A stretch of 39,453 nt of DNA from positions 1 through 39,453 of the forward strand of contig NZ_JAOCCU010000056.1 in assembly GCF_029840635.1 (NCBI RefSeq), written 5' to 3'. Positions 8,337-17,072 of the stretch are shown piece by piece. Numbering within the stretch: the first letter of the stretch is position 1; each line of letters opens with the position of its first letter. The position numbers and the translations under genes were made by a program. The stretch comes from Mitsuaria sp. GD03876 (GTDB lineage: Bacteria; Pseudomonadota; Gammaproteobacteria; Burkholderiales; Burkholderiaceae_C). Below the pieces are notes generated by a model. It saw nothing but the letters and a program-made list of their open reading frames with translations. It was not told the origin of the DNA and did no database searches.

Positions 8337-9602
8337 GTGAGCACCGACGACCAGCCCTCCGCCGCGCCCGCCAAGGCCGCCCCCCAACACGTGCCGATGG
8401 ACCAGTTCGCCGCGCGCGACGGCGTGCTGCTGATCGGCGGCCAGCCGCTGACGAGGCTCGCGGACCGGATCGGCCGCACGCCGTTCTACGCCTACGACCG
8501 CGCGCTGCTGACGCGCCGGGTCGAGGCGCTGCGCGCCGCGATGCCCGCGAAGCTCGAGCTGCACTTCGCGATGAAGGCCAACCCGATGCCGGCGCTGGTG
8601 GGCCACCTGGCCACGCTGGTGGACGGCATCGACGTGGCCTCGGCCGGCGAGCTGCAGGTGGCGCTGGACGCCGGCGCCGATCCGCGCGAGATCAGCTTCG
8701 CCGGTCCCGGCAAGAGCGCGCTGGAACTGAAGCAGGCGCTGGCCGCCGGCATCCTGATCAACCTCGAGTCCTTCCGCGAGGTCGAGCTGCTGCGCGCGCT
8801 GTGCGCCGAGACCGGCTACGCGGCGCGGGTCGCCGTGCGCGTCAACCCGGACTTCGAGCTCAAGTCCTCCGGCATGAAGATGGGCGGCGGGCCCAAGCAG
8901 TTCGGCGTCGACGCCGAGCAGGTGCCCGAGCTGCTGGCCCGCATCGGCGAGGCCGGCCTCGGCTTCGAGGGCTTCCACCTGTTCGCCGGCTCGCAGAACC
9001 TGAAGCCCGAGGCGATCGTCGAGGCGCAGCTCAAGAGCTTCGAGCTGGCGCTGCGGCTCGCCAAGGACGCGCCGGCGCCGGTGAAGGTGCTCAACCTCGG
9101 CGGCGGCTTCGGCATCCCGTACTTCCCGGGCGAGCAGCGCCTGGACCTGGCGCCGATCGGCGCCAACCTCGCCGCGCTGATCGAGCGTGCCGCGGTCGAG
9201 CTGCCGCAGGCGAAGCTGGTCGTCGAACTGGGCCGCTACCTGGTCGGCGAGGCCGGCGTCTACGTCTGCCGCGTGGTCGACCGCAAGGTCTCGCGCGGCC
9301 AGGTCTTCCTGGTCACCGACGGCGGGCTGCACCACCACCTGGCGGCCTCAGGCAACTTCGGCCAGGTCATCCGCAAGAACTACCCGGTGGCGATCGGCAA
9401 CCGCGTCGGCGAGGCCGCCGAAGCCGGCGTGTCCGTCGTGGGCCCGCTGTGCACGCCGCTGGACCTGCTGGGCGAGCGCATGAGCCTGGCCCGCGCGGAG
9501 CCCGGCGACCTGGTGGTCGTGTTCCAGTCCGGCGCCTACGGCATCACGGCGAGCCCGCAGGGCTTCCTGAGCCATCCGGGTGCCGCGGAGGTCCTGGTGT
9601 GA
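8337..9602 (+). CDS. fold-III PLP-dependent decarboxylase, exosortase A system-associated
   Basis: 421 aa from the GTG at 8337. An in-frame ATG at 8397 would remove 20 poorly conserved residues and fits the family start better. It is related to diaminopimelate/ornithine decarboxylases (TIGR03099-like). The PLP lysine is K80 in HFAMKANP, the phosphate-binding loop is GGGFGIPYFPG (about 256-266), the C-terminal partner cysteine is C372 in GPLCTPLD, and Y401 in SGAYG contacts the cofactor. It would decarboxylate an amino acid, possibly one tethered as an aminoacyl group, to give an amine. It follows the ligase by 31 bp and ends in a GTGA overlap with the acyltransferase. This combination is a hallmark of exosortase-A EPS loci. 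The true substrate has not been established as far as I know. Confidence 0.9.
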   Translation: MSTDDQPSAAPAKAAPQHVPMDQFAARDGVLLIGGQPLTRLADRIGRTPFYAYDRALLTRRVEALRAAMPAKLELHFAMKANPMPALVGHLATLVDGIDVASAGELQVALDAGADPREISFAGPGKSALELKQALAAGILINLESFREVELLRALCAETGYAARVAVRVNPDFELKSSGMKMGGGPKQFGVDAEQVPELLARIGEAGLGFEGFHLFAGSQNLKPEAIVEAQLKSFELALRLAKDAPAPVKVLNLGGGFGIPYFPGEQRLDLAPIGANLAALIERAAVELPQAKLVVELGRYLVGEAGVYVCRVVDRKVSRGQVFLVTDGGLHHHLAASGNFGQVIRKNYPVAIGNRVGEAAEAGVSVVGPLCTPLDLLGERMSLARAEPGDLVVVFQSGAYGITASPQGFLSHPGAAEVLV

Positions 9603-10633
9603 CCACCGGCGCGCGCCTGGCGCAGCTCGATGCCCTGCGCGGCATCGCGGCGCTGGCGGTGGTGCTGTTCCATTACACGACCCGCTACGGCCAGCTCTAC
9701 GGCCATGTCGAGGCGCCCTGGATCTCGTTCCCGCACGGCTACCTCGGGGTCAACCTGTTCTTCATGATCAGCGGCTTCGTCATCTTCATGACGCTGGAGC
9801 GCACCGCGCGGCCGATGGACTTCGTCGTCTCGCGCTTCAGCCGGCTGTATCCGGCCTACTGGGGCGCGCTGGTGCTGACCTTCGCGCTGACGCACGCGAT
9901 CGGCCTGCCCGGCAAGACCGTCGGCTGGGACGTGCTGCTGGTCAACACGACGATGGTGCAGGGCTTCTTCGGCGTCGCGCACGTGGACGGCGTGTACTGG
10001 ACGCTGGAGGTCGAGCTGCTGTTCTACGCCTGGGCGCTGCTGAGCTTCCGCCTCGGCGGCGCGACCGGGTTGTGGCGCTTCCTGGTGGGCGCGATGGCGC
10101 TGCGGCTGGTCTACGCCGGCATGCAGGCCGGCTTCGGCATCGACCTGCCGTGGCTCGGCCAGCGCTGGCTGCTGCTGCCCTACATCTGCTGGTTCGCGCT
10201 GGGCGTGTCGATCTACCGGCTCGCCCGCGACGAGGCCGCCTCGCTGCGCGACGGCGCGCTGGCCGTGGCGGCGATCGCGGTGATGGGCATCGTCGACGGC
10301 TGGCACTGGGCGGCGCTGGCCACGGTGTTCTTCGCGGTGCTGTACGGCGCCGCGCGCGGACGCTGGACCTGGCTGGAGCACCCGGTCCTGCTGTGGCTGG
10401 GCACGATCTCGTACACGCTGTACCTGCTGCACGAGAACATCGGCTGGGCGGTGCTGCGCCGCCTGGAGGCCTGGGGCGTGGAGGTCCATGTCGCGATCGC
10501 GCTGGCGATGGCGTTGTCGGCGGCGCTGGCGCACGGCCTGACCAAGCTGGTCGAGCAGCCGGCGATGCGCTGGATCCGCGACCGCTACCGCGCGCGTCAG
10601 CCGCGGCCCGAGGCGGCGGCGGCCCAAGGCTGA
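9599..10633 (+). CDS. acyltransferase-3 family membrane protein
   Basis: 344 aa with about ten hydrophobic segments, a multispan inner-membrane acyltransferase (Acyl_transf_3, OafA-like without the SGNH domain). The N-terminal motif LDALRGIAALAVVLFHY carries the conserved R14 and H25, and GYLGVNLFFMISGFVIF and SRFSRLYPAYW are typical. The family moves acetyl or other acyl groups from CoA to sugars on the far side of the membrane. The GTG start at 9599 overlaps the decarboxylase TGA, which couples the two genes and implies both serve the same modification. It ends in a basic, Ala-rich cytoplasmic tail. Confidence 0.88.
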   Translation: MTTGARLAQLDALRGIAALAVVLFHYTTRYGQLYGHVEAPWISFPHGYLGVNLFFMISGFVIFMTLERTARPMDFVVSRFSRLYPAYWGALVLTFALTHAIGLPGKTVGWDVLLVNTTMVQGFFGVAHVDGVYWTLEVELLFYAWALLSFRLGGATGLWRFLVGAMALRLVYAGMQAGFGIDLPWLGQRWLLLPYICWFALGVSIYRLARDEAASLRDGALAVAAIAVMGIVDGWHWAALATVFFAVLYGAARGRWTWLEHPVLLWLGTISYTLYLLHENIGWAVLRRLEAWGVEVHVAIALAMALSAALAHGLTKLVEQPAMRWIRDRYRARQPRPEAAAAQG

Positions 10634-10725
10634 TCCGGCGAGCGACCGGGCGCGCCTTCGCCCGTGACGCCCGCCGGCGCGCGCACAATGCGCGCTCCCC
10701 GGCCCCTTGACCCCACGACCCGCGC

Positions 10726-11616
10726 ATGAGCGAAGCACACAAGCCCTCCTGGATCCCCTTGGCGATCGGCGCCGTGGCGCTGCTGTCCTGCGCCGGCATG
10801 ATCGCCGCCGGCGTGGCGATGCTGCGCGAGTCGACCGGCAAGACACCCGCGGACGACCTGGCGCGGCGCCTCGCGGCAATCCACGACATGCCGGTGACCG
10901 CGCCCGACTGCGGCGCGGCCTTCGGCAACGAGCAGCCGGTCGTCGTGATGGTGCTGGGCCAGTCGAACGCGGCCAATCATGCCGACCCGATCCCGCCGTC
11001 CGCCGCGCCGGTGCCGCCGATGCCGGTGCTGCACCTGGGCGGTTGCGGGATGGCCGGCGCGCCGGTGCCCGGCGGCACCGGCACCGGCGGCAGCCTGTGG
11101 CCGGCGGTCCACCAGGCGCTGGGCGGCCGCTGGCAGGGACATCCGATCGTCTGGAGCGTGATCGCGGTGGAGGGCAGCTCGATCGCGGAATGGACCGCGC
11201 CGGACAGCGCGCTGCGCGGCTACTGGCAGCAGCAGGTCGATCGCATCAAGGGCACGCGGTGGCCGGTGGCGGCGGTGCTGTGGCAGCAGGGCGAGGCCGA
11301 CGCGCGGGACCGCACCGCGATGGCGGACTACCGCGACGCGCTGGCCGCGCTGCGGGCCGGGATCGCCGCGCGCGGCGTCGACGCGCCGTGGTGGATCGCG
11401 CGTTCCACCTACTGCCCGCCGCACGACGGCGGCCAGGTGCGCGAGGCGGTGCGGGAGCTGCTGGTGATCCCGGGCAGCGGCTTCCGCGAAGGGCCCGACA
11501 CCGACGCGCTGAGCCTGCCGATGCGCAATGGCTGCCACTTCACCGTCGACGGCACCGCGCGCGCCGCGGCGCTGTGGGCCCAGGCGCTCAAGCCGGCGGC
11601 AGGGAAGAACGACTGA
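10726..11616 (+). CDS. membrane-anchored SGNH / sialate O-acetylesterase-like hydrolase
   Basis: 296 aa. One hydrophobic segment (about residues 10-32) anchors it with the enzyme outside the cytoplasm. The catalytic domain resembles the sialate-O-acetylesterase (SASA, CE6-like) group: GQSNA with Ser80 as nucleophile, VIAVEGSSIAEW, LWQQGEADARD (about 184-194) and a C-terminal GCHFTVDG whose His271 and nearby Asp275 could complete the site. The family removes O-acetyl groups from sugars. It starts 92 bp after the acyltransferase gene on the same strand, so a pair that adds and trims acyl groups on the same polymer is plausible. That pairing is inference. Confidence 0.82.
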   Translation: MSEAHKPSWIPLAIGAVALLSCAGMIAAGVAMLRESTGKTPADDLARRLAAIHDMPVTAPDCGAAFGNEQPVVVMVLGQSNAANHADPIPPSAAPVPPMPVLHLGGCGMAGAPVPGGTGTGGSLWPAVHQALGGRWQGHPIVWSVIAVEGSSIAEWTAPDSALRGYWQQQVDRIKGTRWPVAAVLWQQGEADARDRTAMADYRDALAALRAGIAARGVDAPWWIARSTYCPPHDGGQVREAVRELLVIPGSGFREGPDTDALSLPMRNGCHFTVDGTARAAALWAQALKPAAGKND

Positions 11617-11743
11617 ACCCGCGCGGCCGCTCGATGGCGGGCGGCTGGACGGCAGGAGCCCGGACGGAAGACGGCCGGGCGAGAACGAGACGACGACGAT
11701 GACGACGAGCCCCGGTCGACGGGGCCATGACGAGGGAGCGACG

Positions 11744-13534
11744 ATGAACAAGGGATGGATGAGCGCCCGGGCGCTGGGCGCCGCGTTGGCGGCGGGACTG
11801 GCGCTGAGCGCGGCGCCGGCGGCGCGGGCCGCGTGCGAGTTGAAGACCTTCGAGATCCCGGTGCGCATGGTCGGCGCGCGGCCGGTGGCGACGCTGACGC
11901 TCAATGGCGTCGAGGTGCCGATGCTGGTGGACTCCGGCGCCTTCTACAGCATGCTGGCGCCGTCCACGGCGGAGCAGCTCCAACTGCCCAAGCTCAACCT
12001 GCCCGACGGGCTGCGGCTGGTCGGCTACACCGGCCGCATCGAGGCCTACCGGACGCGGGTCGACAAGGTCGGGCTGCTCGGCGGCACGCTGTCCAAGCTG
12101 GAGTTCATCGTCGGCGGCAACGAGATCGGCGGCGGGATCATGGGCGTGCTGGGCCGCAACATCCTGTCGGCCGGCGACACCGAGTACGACCTGGCGCACG
12201 GCGTGGTGCGGTTGATGTTCCCCAAGGGCGACTGCGCCAAGGTGGACATGGCGTACTGGGCGCCGAAAGAGGCGCCGGTCGTCGTCGTGCCGCTGGAGAC
12301 CGACGGGCTCAACGAGAACCACCAGGTGCGGGTGCGCGCGCGGGTCAACGGCACCGGCCTGTTCGCGCTGATGGACACCGGCGCGCCGAAGACCTCGCTG
12401 ACGCTGGGCGCCGCGTTGCGCGTCGGCCTGAAGAAGGACGACCTGACCGAGCTTGGCCGCACCGGCGGCGCGGGACAGGGCCAGGTCAGGGCCTGGACCG
12501 GCCGCTTCGCGAGCTTCGAGCTCGGCGGCGAGCGCGTCGGCAACAACGTGTTCCAGGTCGACGACACGACCGCGTTCGACGACGACATGCTGCTGGGCCT
12601 GGACTACTTCCTGTCGCACCGGATCCTGGTGTCGCGGACGCAGCGGCAGGTCTACATCACCTGGAACGGCGGCGCGGTCTTCGCGCAGGGGACGGACCGC
12701 GCCGGGACCTACGACACGCGGCTGGCGGTCGTGCCCAAGGGGCCGGCGGACGACGATGCCGACGGGCTCGCGCGGCGCGGCGCGGCGGCGCTGGCCGCGG
12801 GCGACACGACGCGCGCGCTCGCGGACCTGGACCGCGCGATCGCGTTGGCGCCGACGGTGGCGGGGCACTTCCTGGTGCGCGCGCGCATCCACCTGGAGAA
12901 GGACGACGCGGGCCGCGCGCTCGCCGACCTGGACCAGGCGCTGGCGCTGGACCCCGCGCTGGCCGATGCCCGCATCGCGCGCGCGGCGGCGCGGCTGCGG
13001 GCCGGGAACGGGGAACAGGCGTCGGCGGACCTGGCGCGGCTGGACGCGGACCTGCCGCCGTCCTCGCACCTGCGCGCCCGCATGGCGCGGGTCTACCTGG
13101 GGCTGGCGCGCGAGCCGGAGGCGCTGCGGCAATGGACGCTGTGGATCGACACGCATCCGAAGGACGCCGGACTGGCCAGCGCGCTCAACGAGCGCTGCTG
13201 GCTGCGCACGCGTCGGGGCGAGGACCTGGCGCGCGCGCTCGAGGACTGCCGCGCGGCGGTCGACAAGGACGGCGATTCGGCCGAGTACCGCGACAGCCTG
13301 GGTTGGACCTACCTGCGCCTGAACGACGCCGCGCGCGCCCGGCGCGCCTTCGACCAGGCGCTGGAGCGCAAGGCGCTGGCATGGTCGCTGTACGGGCGCG
13401 GCCTGGCGCTGCGGCGGCTGGACGACGCGCGTCAGGCCGAGCGCGACCTCGAGGCCGCGCGGCGGCTCACGCCCGACATCGACGAGGCGGTCCGGGCGAT
13501 GGGCTTCGAGGCCTTGCTCGTGAAGGCGCCGTGA
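11744..13534 (+). CDS. periplasmic double retropepsin-like aspartic protease with TPR tail, copy 1
   Basis: 596 aa from the ATG at 11744, which follows GAGGGAG at good spacing and gives a clean signal peptide (cleavage near ARA-AC, residue 29-30). Two retropepsin-like half-domains follow: the first with LVDSGA (D63) and GIMGVLGRNIL, the second with LMDTGAPKTS (D211) and MLLGLDYFLSHR. Residues 340-590 form TPR-like helices (ALADLDRAIALAPT, ALADLDQALALDPA, RARRAFDQALERK). Retropepsin-like domains normally dimerise. Two in one chain could make an intramolecular pepsin-like enzyme. The neighbouring gene is a clear paralogue in the same order. The substrate is unknown. Proteolysis itself is unproven but both catalytic D-S/T-G triplets are intact. 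Confidence 0.87.
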   Translation: MNKGWMSARALGAALAAGLALSAAPAARAACELKTFEIPVRMVGARPVATLTLNGVEVPMLVDSGAFYSMLAPSTAEQLQLPKLNLPDGLRLVGYTGRIEAYRTRVDKVGLLGGTLSKLEFIVGGNEIGGGIMGVLGRNILSAGDTEYDLAHGVVRLMFPKGDCAKVDMAYWAPKEAPVVVVPLETDGLNENHQVRVRARVNGTGLFALMDTGAPKTSLTLGAALRVGLKKDDLTELGRTGGAGQGQVRAWTGRFASFELGGERVGNNVFQVDDTTAFDDDMLLGLDYFLSHRILVSRTQRQVYITWNGGAVFAQGTDRAGTYDTRLAVVPKGPADDDADGLARRGAAALAAGDTTRALADLDRAIALAPTVAGHFLVRARIHLEKDDAGRALADLDQALALDPALADARIARAAARLRAGNGEQASADLARLDADLPPSSHLRARMARVYLGLAREPEALRQWTLWIDTHPKDAGLASALNERCWLRTRRGEDLARALEDCRAAVDKDGDSAEYRDSLGWTYLRLNDAARARRAFDQALERKALAWSLYGRGLALRRLDDARQAERDLEAARRLTPDIDEAVRAMGFEALLVKAP

Positions 13535-13701
13535 GCCAGTCCGCAAGCGGCCGTCAGGACCCGGGCGCCACGCGCCACGGCGTGTCGCGCTTCCCCTGAA
13601 ATTCCCTCCACGGAGGGGAGCGGGAACGCCGCCGGACGGCGTATCGTCCCGGGTCGCGACGGGTGTCCGAGGCCCGTGCGGAACCGCCCGGGGAGGGACG
13701 A

Positions 13702-15510
13702 TTGAACGCTTGCCGATTCGCGCCGCTGATGGCGCTGACCCTGGCCGCCACGGCCATGACGACCGCCTTCGCCGCGCCGGATCCGGCGCCTGACCGCTGC
13801 CAGGTCGAGACGATGGCGATCCCGGTCCGGTTGGTCGAGTCGCGGCCGGTGGCCACGGTCAAGATCAACGGCGTGCCGGTGCCCCTGCTGGTGGACAGCG
13901 GCGCGTTCTACAGCTTCCTGAGCGAGGCCAGCGCGCGGCAACTGGACCTGCGGTTGCGGCCGGCGCCGTCCAACCTGCGCGTCTACGGCATCACCGGCGC
14001 GGTGCAGGCGCTCAAGGTCACGACGGTCAAGAGCGTGACGATCGAGCAGGCGGAGATCCCGGGCGTCGAGTTCCTGGTCGGCGGCAACGAGATCAACGCC
14101 GGGATCATGGGCGTGCTGGGGCGCAACTTCCTGTCGATCGCGGACACCGAGTACGACCTGGCCCACGGCATGGTGCGCCTGGTGTTCCCAAAGGGGGATT
14201 GCGCCAGGACGTCTCTGGCCTACTGGGCGGGCGAGGCGCCGGTGATCGAGGCGCCGCTGATCCAGATCAGCCGCAACGACCGCGCGGTGCGCGTGCCGGT
14301 GCAGGTCAACGGACAGAAGGTCGAGGCGCTGATGGACACCGGCGCGCCGACGACCTCGCTGATGATCCGCTCGGCGCGCAAGGCGGGCATCGCGGAAGCG
14401 GACATGAAGCTCGCGGGCCGCACCGGCGGCGCGGGCACCGACTTCGCGCGCGAGTGGACGGCCAACGTGGACCTGTTCGAGCTCGGCGGCGAGAAGGTGC
14501 GCAACAACCGGATGCGGGTGACCGACGTCAGCGACAACGACTACGGCATGTTGCTGGGGCTGGACTATTTCCTGTCGCACCGGGTCTACGTGTCGCGGCT
14601 GCAGGGCAAGGTCTACGCGACCTGGAACGGCGGGCCGATCTTCGCCAAGGGGCGCCAGCCGGGGGACGACTACGACCAGAAGTACGCGGCCAAGGCCGAG
14701 GAGATCGCGGCGGACGACGCCGACGGCTTCGCGCGCCGGGGCAATGCGTCGCTGGTGGCGAACGAGCCCGCGAAGGCGCTGGAGGATCTCGACAAGGCGA
14801 TCGCGCTGGCGCCGACGGTGGCGGCGTACTTCGATTCCCGCGCGCGGGTGAGACAGGCGCTGAAGCAGCCCAAGGAGGCGCTGGCCGACCTGGACGAGGC
14901 GCTGCGGCTGGATCCGGCGCTGGCGGAAGCGCGCTTGCGGCGCGCGTCCTTGCGCGGCGCGGGCGGTGACCGCGAGGGCGCCGTGGCGGACCTGGCGGCG
15001 CTGGACGAGGCGCTGCCGCCGGGCTCCAACCTGCGCTCGCAGCTGGCGGTGCTGCACGCGCGGCGGAACGAGGCGCCGCAGGCGCTCAAGCAATTCGATC
15101 TCTGGATCAAGAGCCACCCGCGCGACCTGCGCCTGGCGTCGATGCATGCGGAGCGCTGCTGGATGCGCACGCGGATGAACCTGGAGATCGAGCGGGCGAT
15201 CGACGACTGCAAGGAGGCGGTGGACCTGGACGACGGTGAGGCGACCTACCGGTCCTTCCTCGGCTGGACCTGGCTGCGGCAGGGCGACGCGTCGCGCGCG
15301 AGGAAGGCCTTCGACCAGTCGATCGAGCATAAGCGCCTGCCGTGGGCGCTGTACGGGCGCGGGCTGGCGCTGCTGAAGCTGGGCGACGCGGACAAGGGGC
15401 GCGAGGACCTGGCGGCCGCCCGCAAGCTGCTGCCGGCGATCGACGACAACGCCAGGAAGGCGGGGTTCGAGGCGTTGATTCCCGCGGGGGTGGGAGCGAC
15501 GGCGCAGTGA
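13702..15510 (+). CDS. periplasmic double retropepsin-like aspartic protease with TPR tail, copy 2
   Basis: 602 aa if started at the TTG at 13702. I chose this because GGGAGGG lies just upstream and the product then begins with a good signal peptide (LMALTLAATAMTTAFA, cleavage near residue 24), as in copy 1. A GTG at 13663 would add 13 residues and bury the signal. The architecture is identical to the upstream gene: LVDSGA (D65), GIMGVLGRNFL, LMDTGAPTTS (D212), MLLGLDYFLSHRVYVS, then a TPR tail from about 345. The two proteins align along their whole length with few gaps, so this is a tandem duplication with clear divergence. It ends 31 bp from the convergent hipA gene. Confidence 0.86.
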   Translation: MNACRFAPLMALTLAATAMTTAFAAPDPAPDRCQVETMAIPVRLVESRPVATVKINGVPVPLLVDSGAFYSFLSEASARQLDLRLRPAPSNLRVYGITGAVQALKVTTVKSVTIEQAEIPGVEFLVGGNEINAGIMGVLGRNFLSIADTEYDLAHGMVRLVFPKGDCARTSLAYWAGEAPVIEAPLIQISRNDRAVRVPVQVNGQKVEALMDTGAPTTSLMIRSARKAGIAEADMKLAGRTGGAGTDFAREWTANVDLFELGGEKVRNNRMRVTDVSDNDYGMLLGLDYFLSHRVYVSRLQGKVYATWNGGPIFAKGRQPGDDYDQKYAAKAEEIAADDADGFARRGNASLVANEPAKALEDLDKAIALAPTVAAYFDSRARVRQALKQPKEALADLDEALRLDPALAEARLRRASLRGAGGDREGAVADLAALDEALPPGSNLRSQLAVLHARRNEAPQALKQFDLWIKSHPRDLRLASMHAERCWMRTRMNLEIERAIDDCKEAVDLDDGEATYRSFLGWTWLRQGDASRARKAFDQSIEHKRLPWALYGRGLALLKLGDADKGREDLAAARKLLPAIDDNARKAGFEALIPAGVGATAQ

Positions 15511-15541
15511 CGGCGGTCCGGGTGGCCGTGCGCGGCGGCGC

Positions 15542-16774
15542 TCAGCGCTCGAATGTCTCGAGGAAGCGCCTGGCCTCGACCTCGACGATCTCGTGCATGC
15601 CGTCGACCTTGGCCACCAAGGGGGCCAGGTCGTTCAGCGTCGCCAGGACGATCTTGGCCAGTTCGATGATCCGGGCGTCGATTTGTGCGCGGGTCATGTC
15701 GCAGGACCGGCCAAACTCGAGCAACCCCAGGCGCGATGCGAAGAAGCTCTTGTTGCCGTCCAGGTTGAGCGCCAGGTTGTCCTCGCGGATGTAGACGCGG
15801 GTGCAGACGATGTCGTAAGCGGGCGCCATGCCGACTTCGCCGGAGATGCGGTCGTACAGCACGCCGAAGTTCTTCAGATGTGCATCGCCGTTGCCCAGGA
15901 TGCAGGACAACACGACCATGTCGAAAAGCTGCCGGGTCGCCTGCTTCGCCAGTCGCGGAGAGCAATACAGATTCAGCACGCGCCGGATCAGCTCGTAGGA
16001 CCCCCGGTACTTCTGGTCCGGCAACGCTCCGGTGAGGGACAGGATGTCCTCGAAGCCCAGCACCCGGCCGTCGGGCGGCCGATCGAAGCGGCGCATGATG
16101 AAGAGTTCGCCGTCGTCCGAGAGGAAGAACTCGGGGACCGGGACGCCAGCCCGGCGGACGGCCGTCATGCAGACGAACTCGTTGATCGACAGGCCGGGGA
16201 ACTCGTCGAGTCCCGACTTGACGATCAGGTCGGACGTGGGGAGGGCGGCCTTGAACTCGGGCGTCATGCCGCCGCGTTCGGGCACCAGCACTTTCGGTTG
16301 CACGCCACTGACGCCGCTGCGCAGCAGGTAGTCCTCGACCAGGCGCGCGAACAGTTCTCGCGTGCCGCGGGCCGCGAGCAGGTCGGCCAACCGCTCGCCT
16401 TCGCCGGGAACGGTCGGCGGCTGGCTCGCTTGTCCGTCCAGCGCGTAGCGCAGGCGCCCGATCGGCGCTTGCGAGCCGATGACGCTCAGCAGCAGCAGCG
16501 GATCGAGTCCGCTTGTCTTCGCGAGTCGATGGCGCAGTTGCTCGAGGACGAAACCCTCGGGCAGGTTCATGTGGAAGATCGGATGGAGCGTGGCCTGTTC
16601 GTAGGGGCGGGCGCGCGGCGGCATCGTCAGCGCCGGCGCGTGATCGGCGGTCGCGTCGGGTGCGAACGTGAACAGGTAGTCGCCCTCCCGGCGGAGGTGG
16701 CCGCACAGGCCCTCCGGCGCATGCACGGAGAGCTGGTGCGGCGTCTTGCGCGAGGCCTCAGGCAAGGTCGTCAC
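15542..16774 (-). CDS. hipA: HipA-type serine/threonine kinase toxin
   Basis: 410 aa from a GTG start that lies inside the end of hipB (17-bp overlap). The N-terminal HipA coupling domain (about 1-110, GLCGHLRREGDYLFTF, PIGRLRYALDG) precedes the kinase core. In the core are the glycine/serine loop SGVSGVQPKVL (153-163, where HipA autophosphorylates), the ATP lysine K186 in DLIVKSG, INEF, the catalytic loop GNGDAHLKNFG with D297 and N302, and the metal-binding D321 in AYDIVCT. All kinase residues are present, so it should be active. In E. coli HipA phosphorylates glutamyl-tRNA synthetase and halts growth. The target here may differ. GC is visibly lower than in flanking genes, suggesting later arrival. 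Confidence 0.92.
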   Translation of the reverse strand: MTTLPEASRKTPHQLSVHAPEGLCGHLRREGDYLFTFAPDATADHAPALTMPPRARPYEQATLHPIFHMNLPEGFVLEQLRHRLAKTSGLDPLLLLSVIGSQAPIGRLRYALDGQASQPPTVPGEGERLADLLAARGTRELFARLVEDYLLRSGVSGVQPKVLVPERGGMTPEFKAALPTSDLIVKSGLDEFPGLSINEFVCMTAVRRAGVPVPEFFLSDDGELFIMRRFDRPPDGRVLGFEDILSLTGALPDQKYRGSYELIRRVLNLYCSPRLAKQATRQLFDMVVLSCILGNGDAHLKNFGVLYDRISGEVGMAPAYDIVCTRVYIREDNLALNLDGNKSFFASRLGLLEFGRSCDMTRAQIDARIIELAKIVLATLNDLAPLVAKVDGMHEIVEVEARRFLETFER

Positions 16775-17024
16775 TCAACAGCTCCCGGATTTCGTCCAAG
16801 GTCGGCCGCTGTTGCGGCACCACGCGCATTTCGCCTCCCATGGCCGCCGCCACGCGGGCATAGGCGGAGACGGCCACGCCGGGCTTGCCGGCTTCTATCT
16901 GCACGACCTTGAGCCGTGGCACGCCCGCCAATTCCGCCAGGGCGGACTGGCTGTACCCGCGTTCCAAGCGCATCGCCTTCAGCGACTGCGCCAAATGAAG
17001 CAGCCCAGTTTCGAAATCGGCCAT
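16758..17024 (-). CDS. hipB: HipB-type XRE antitoxin and repressor
   Basis: 88 aa with a Cro/CI-type helix-turn-helix covering about residues 10-68 (SLKAMRLERGYSQSALAELAG, then KVVQIEAGKPG in the recognition-helix region). It should bind and neutralise the HipA kinase and repress the operon through the inverted repeats around its own start codon. The C-terminal tail (about 69-88) is acidic and could be the degradable part. The stop overlaps the hipA start. No strong ribosome site precedes the ATG, and the predicted leader is only about 20 nt. Confidence 0.9.
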   Translation of the reverse strand: MADFETGLLHLAQSLKAMRLERGYSQSALAELAGVPRLKVVQIEAGKPGVAVSAYARVAAAMGGEMRVVPQQRPTLDEIRELLSDDLA

Positions 17025-17072
17025 GTATCGAATTCGATGCTTTTAAGCGAATAAGTATGGTATTCGATACAT
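17023..17072. promoter_or_regulatory. hipBA operator: 11-bp inverted repeats flanking the promoter
   Basis: ATGTATCGAAT (17023-17033) is repeated in perfect inverse as ATTCGATACAT (17062-17072). The right copy fills the -35/-10 spacer. The left copy covers the hipB start codon and is itself part of the near-palindrome GTATCGAATTCGATGC (17025-17040, one mismatch). Spacing between the centres is 39 bp, close to four helical turns, so two dimers could bind the same face. HipB-family autorepression is known. The assignment here is inferred from position and symmetry. Confidence 0.7.

Noticed and set aside
10679-10695. GCGCGCA-caa-TGCGCGC hairpin before the SGNH esterase gene
   Set aside because: Perfect 7-bp stem but a three-base loop, no T run, and expected by chance in such GC-rich sequence. 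It may equally be a -10 region (ACAATG).
11744-11860. Lipoprotein signal in retropepsin copy 1 (Cys at residue 31)
   Set aside because: Residues before the cysteine (ARAA) do not fit a lipobox. Ordinary signal peptidase I cleavage is more likely.
11588-15330. Long minus-strand frames opposite both retropepsin genes
   Set aside because: Same shadow effect. They recur in both duplicates because the sense genes are paralogous, which could mislead into thinking they are conserved genes.
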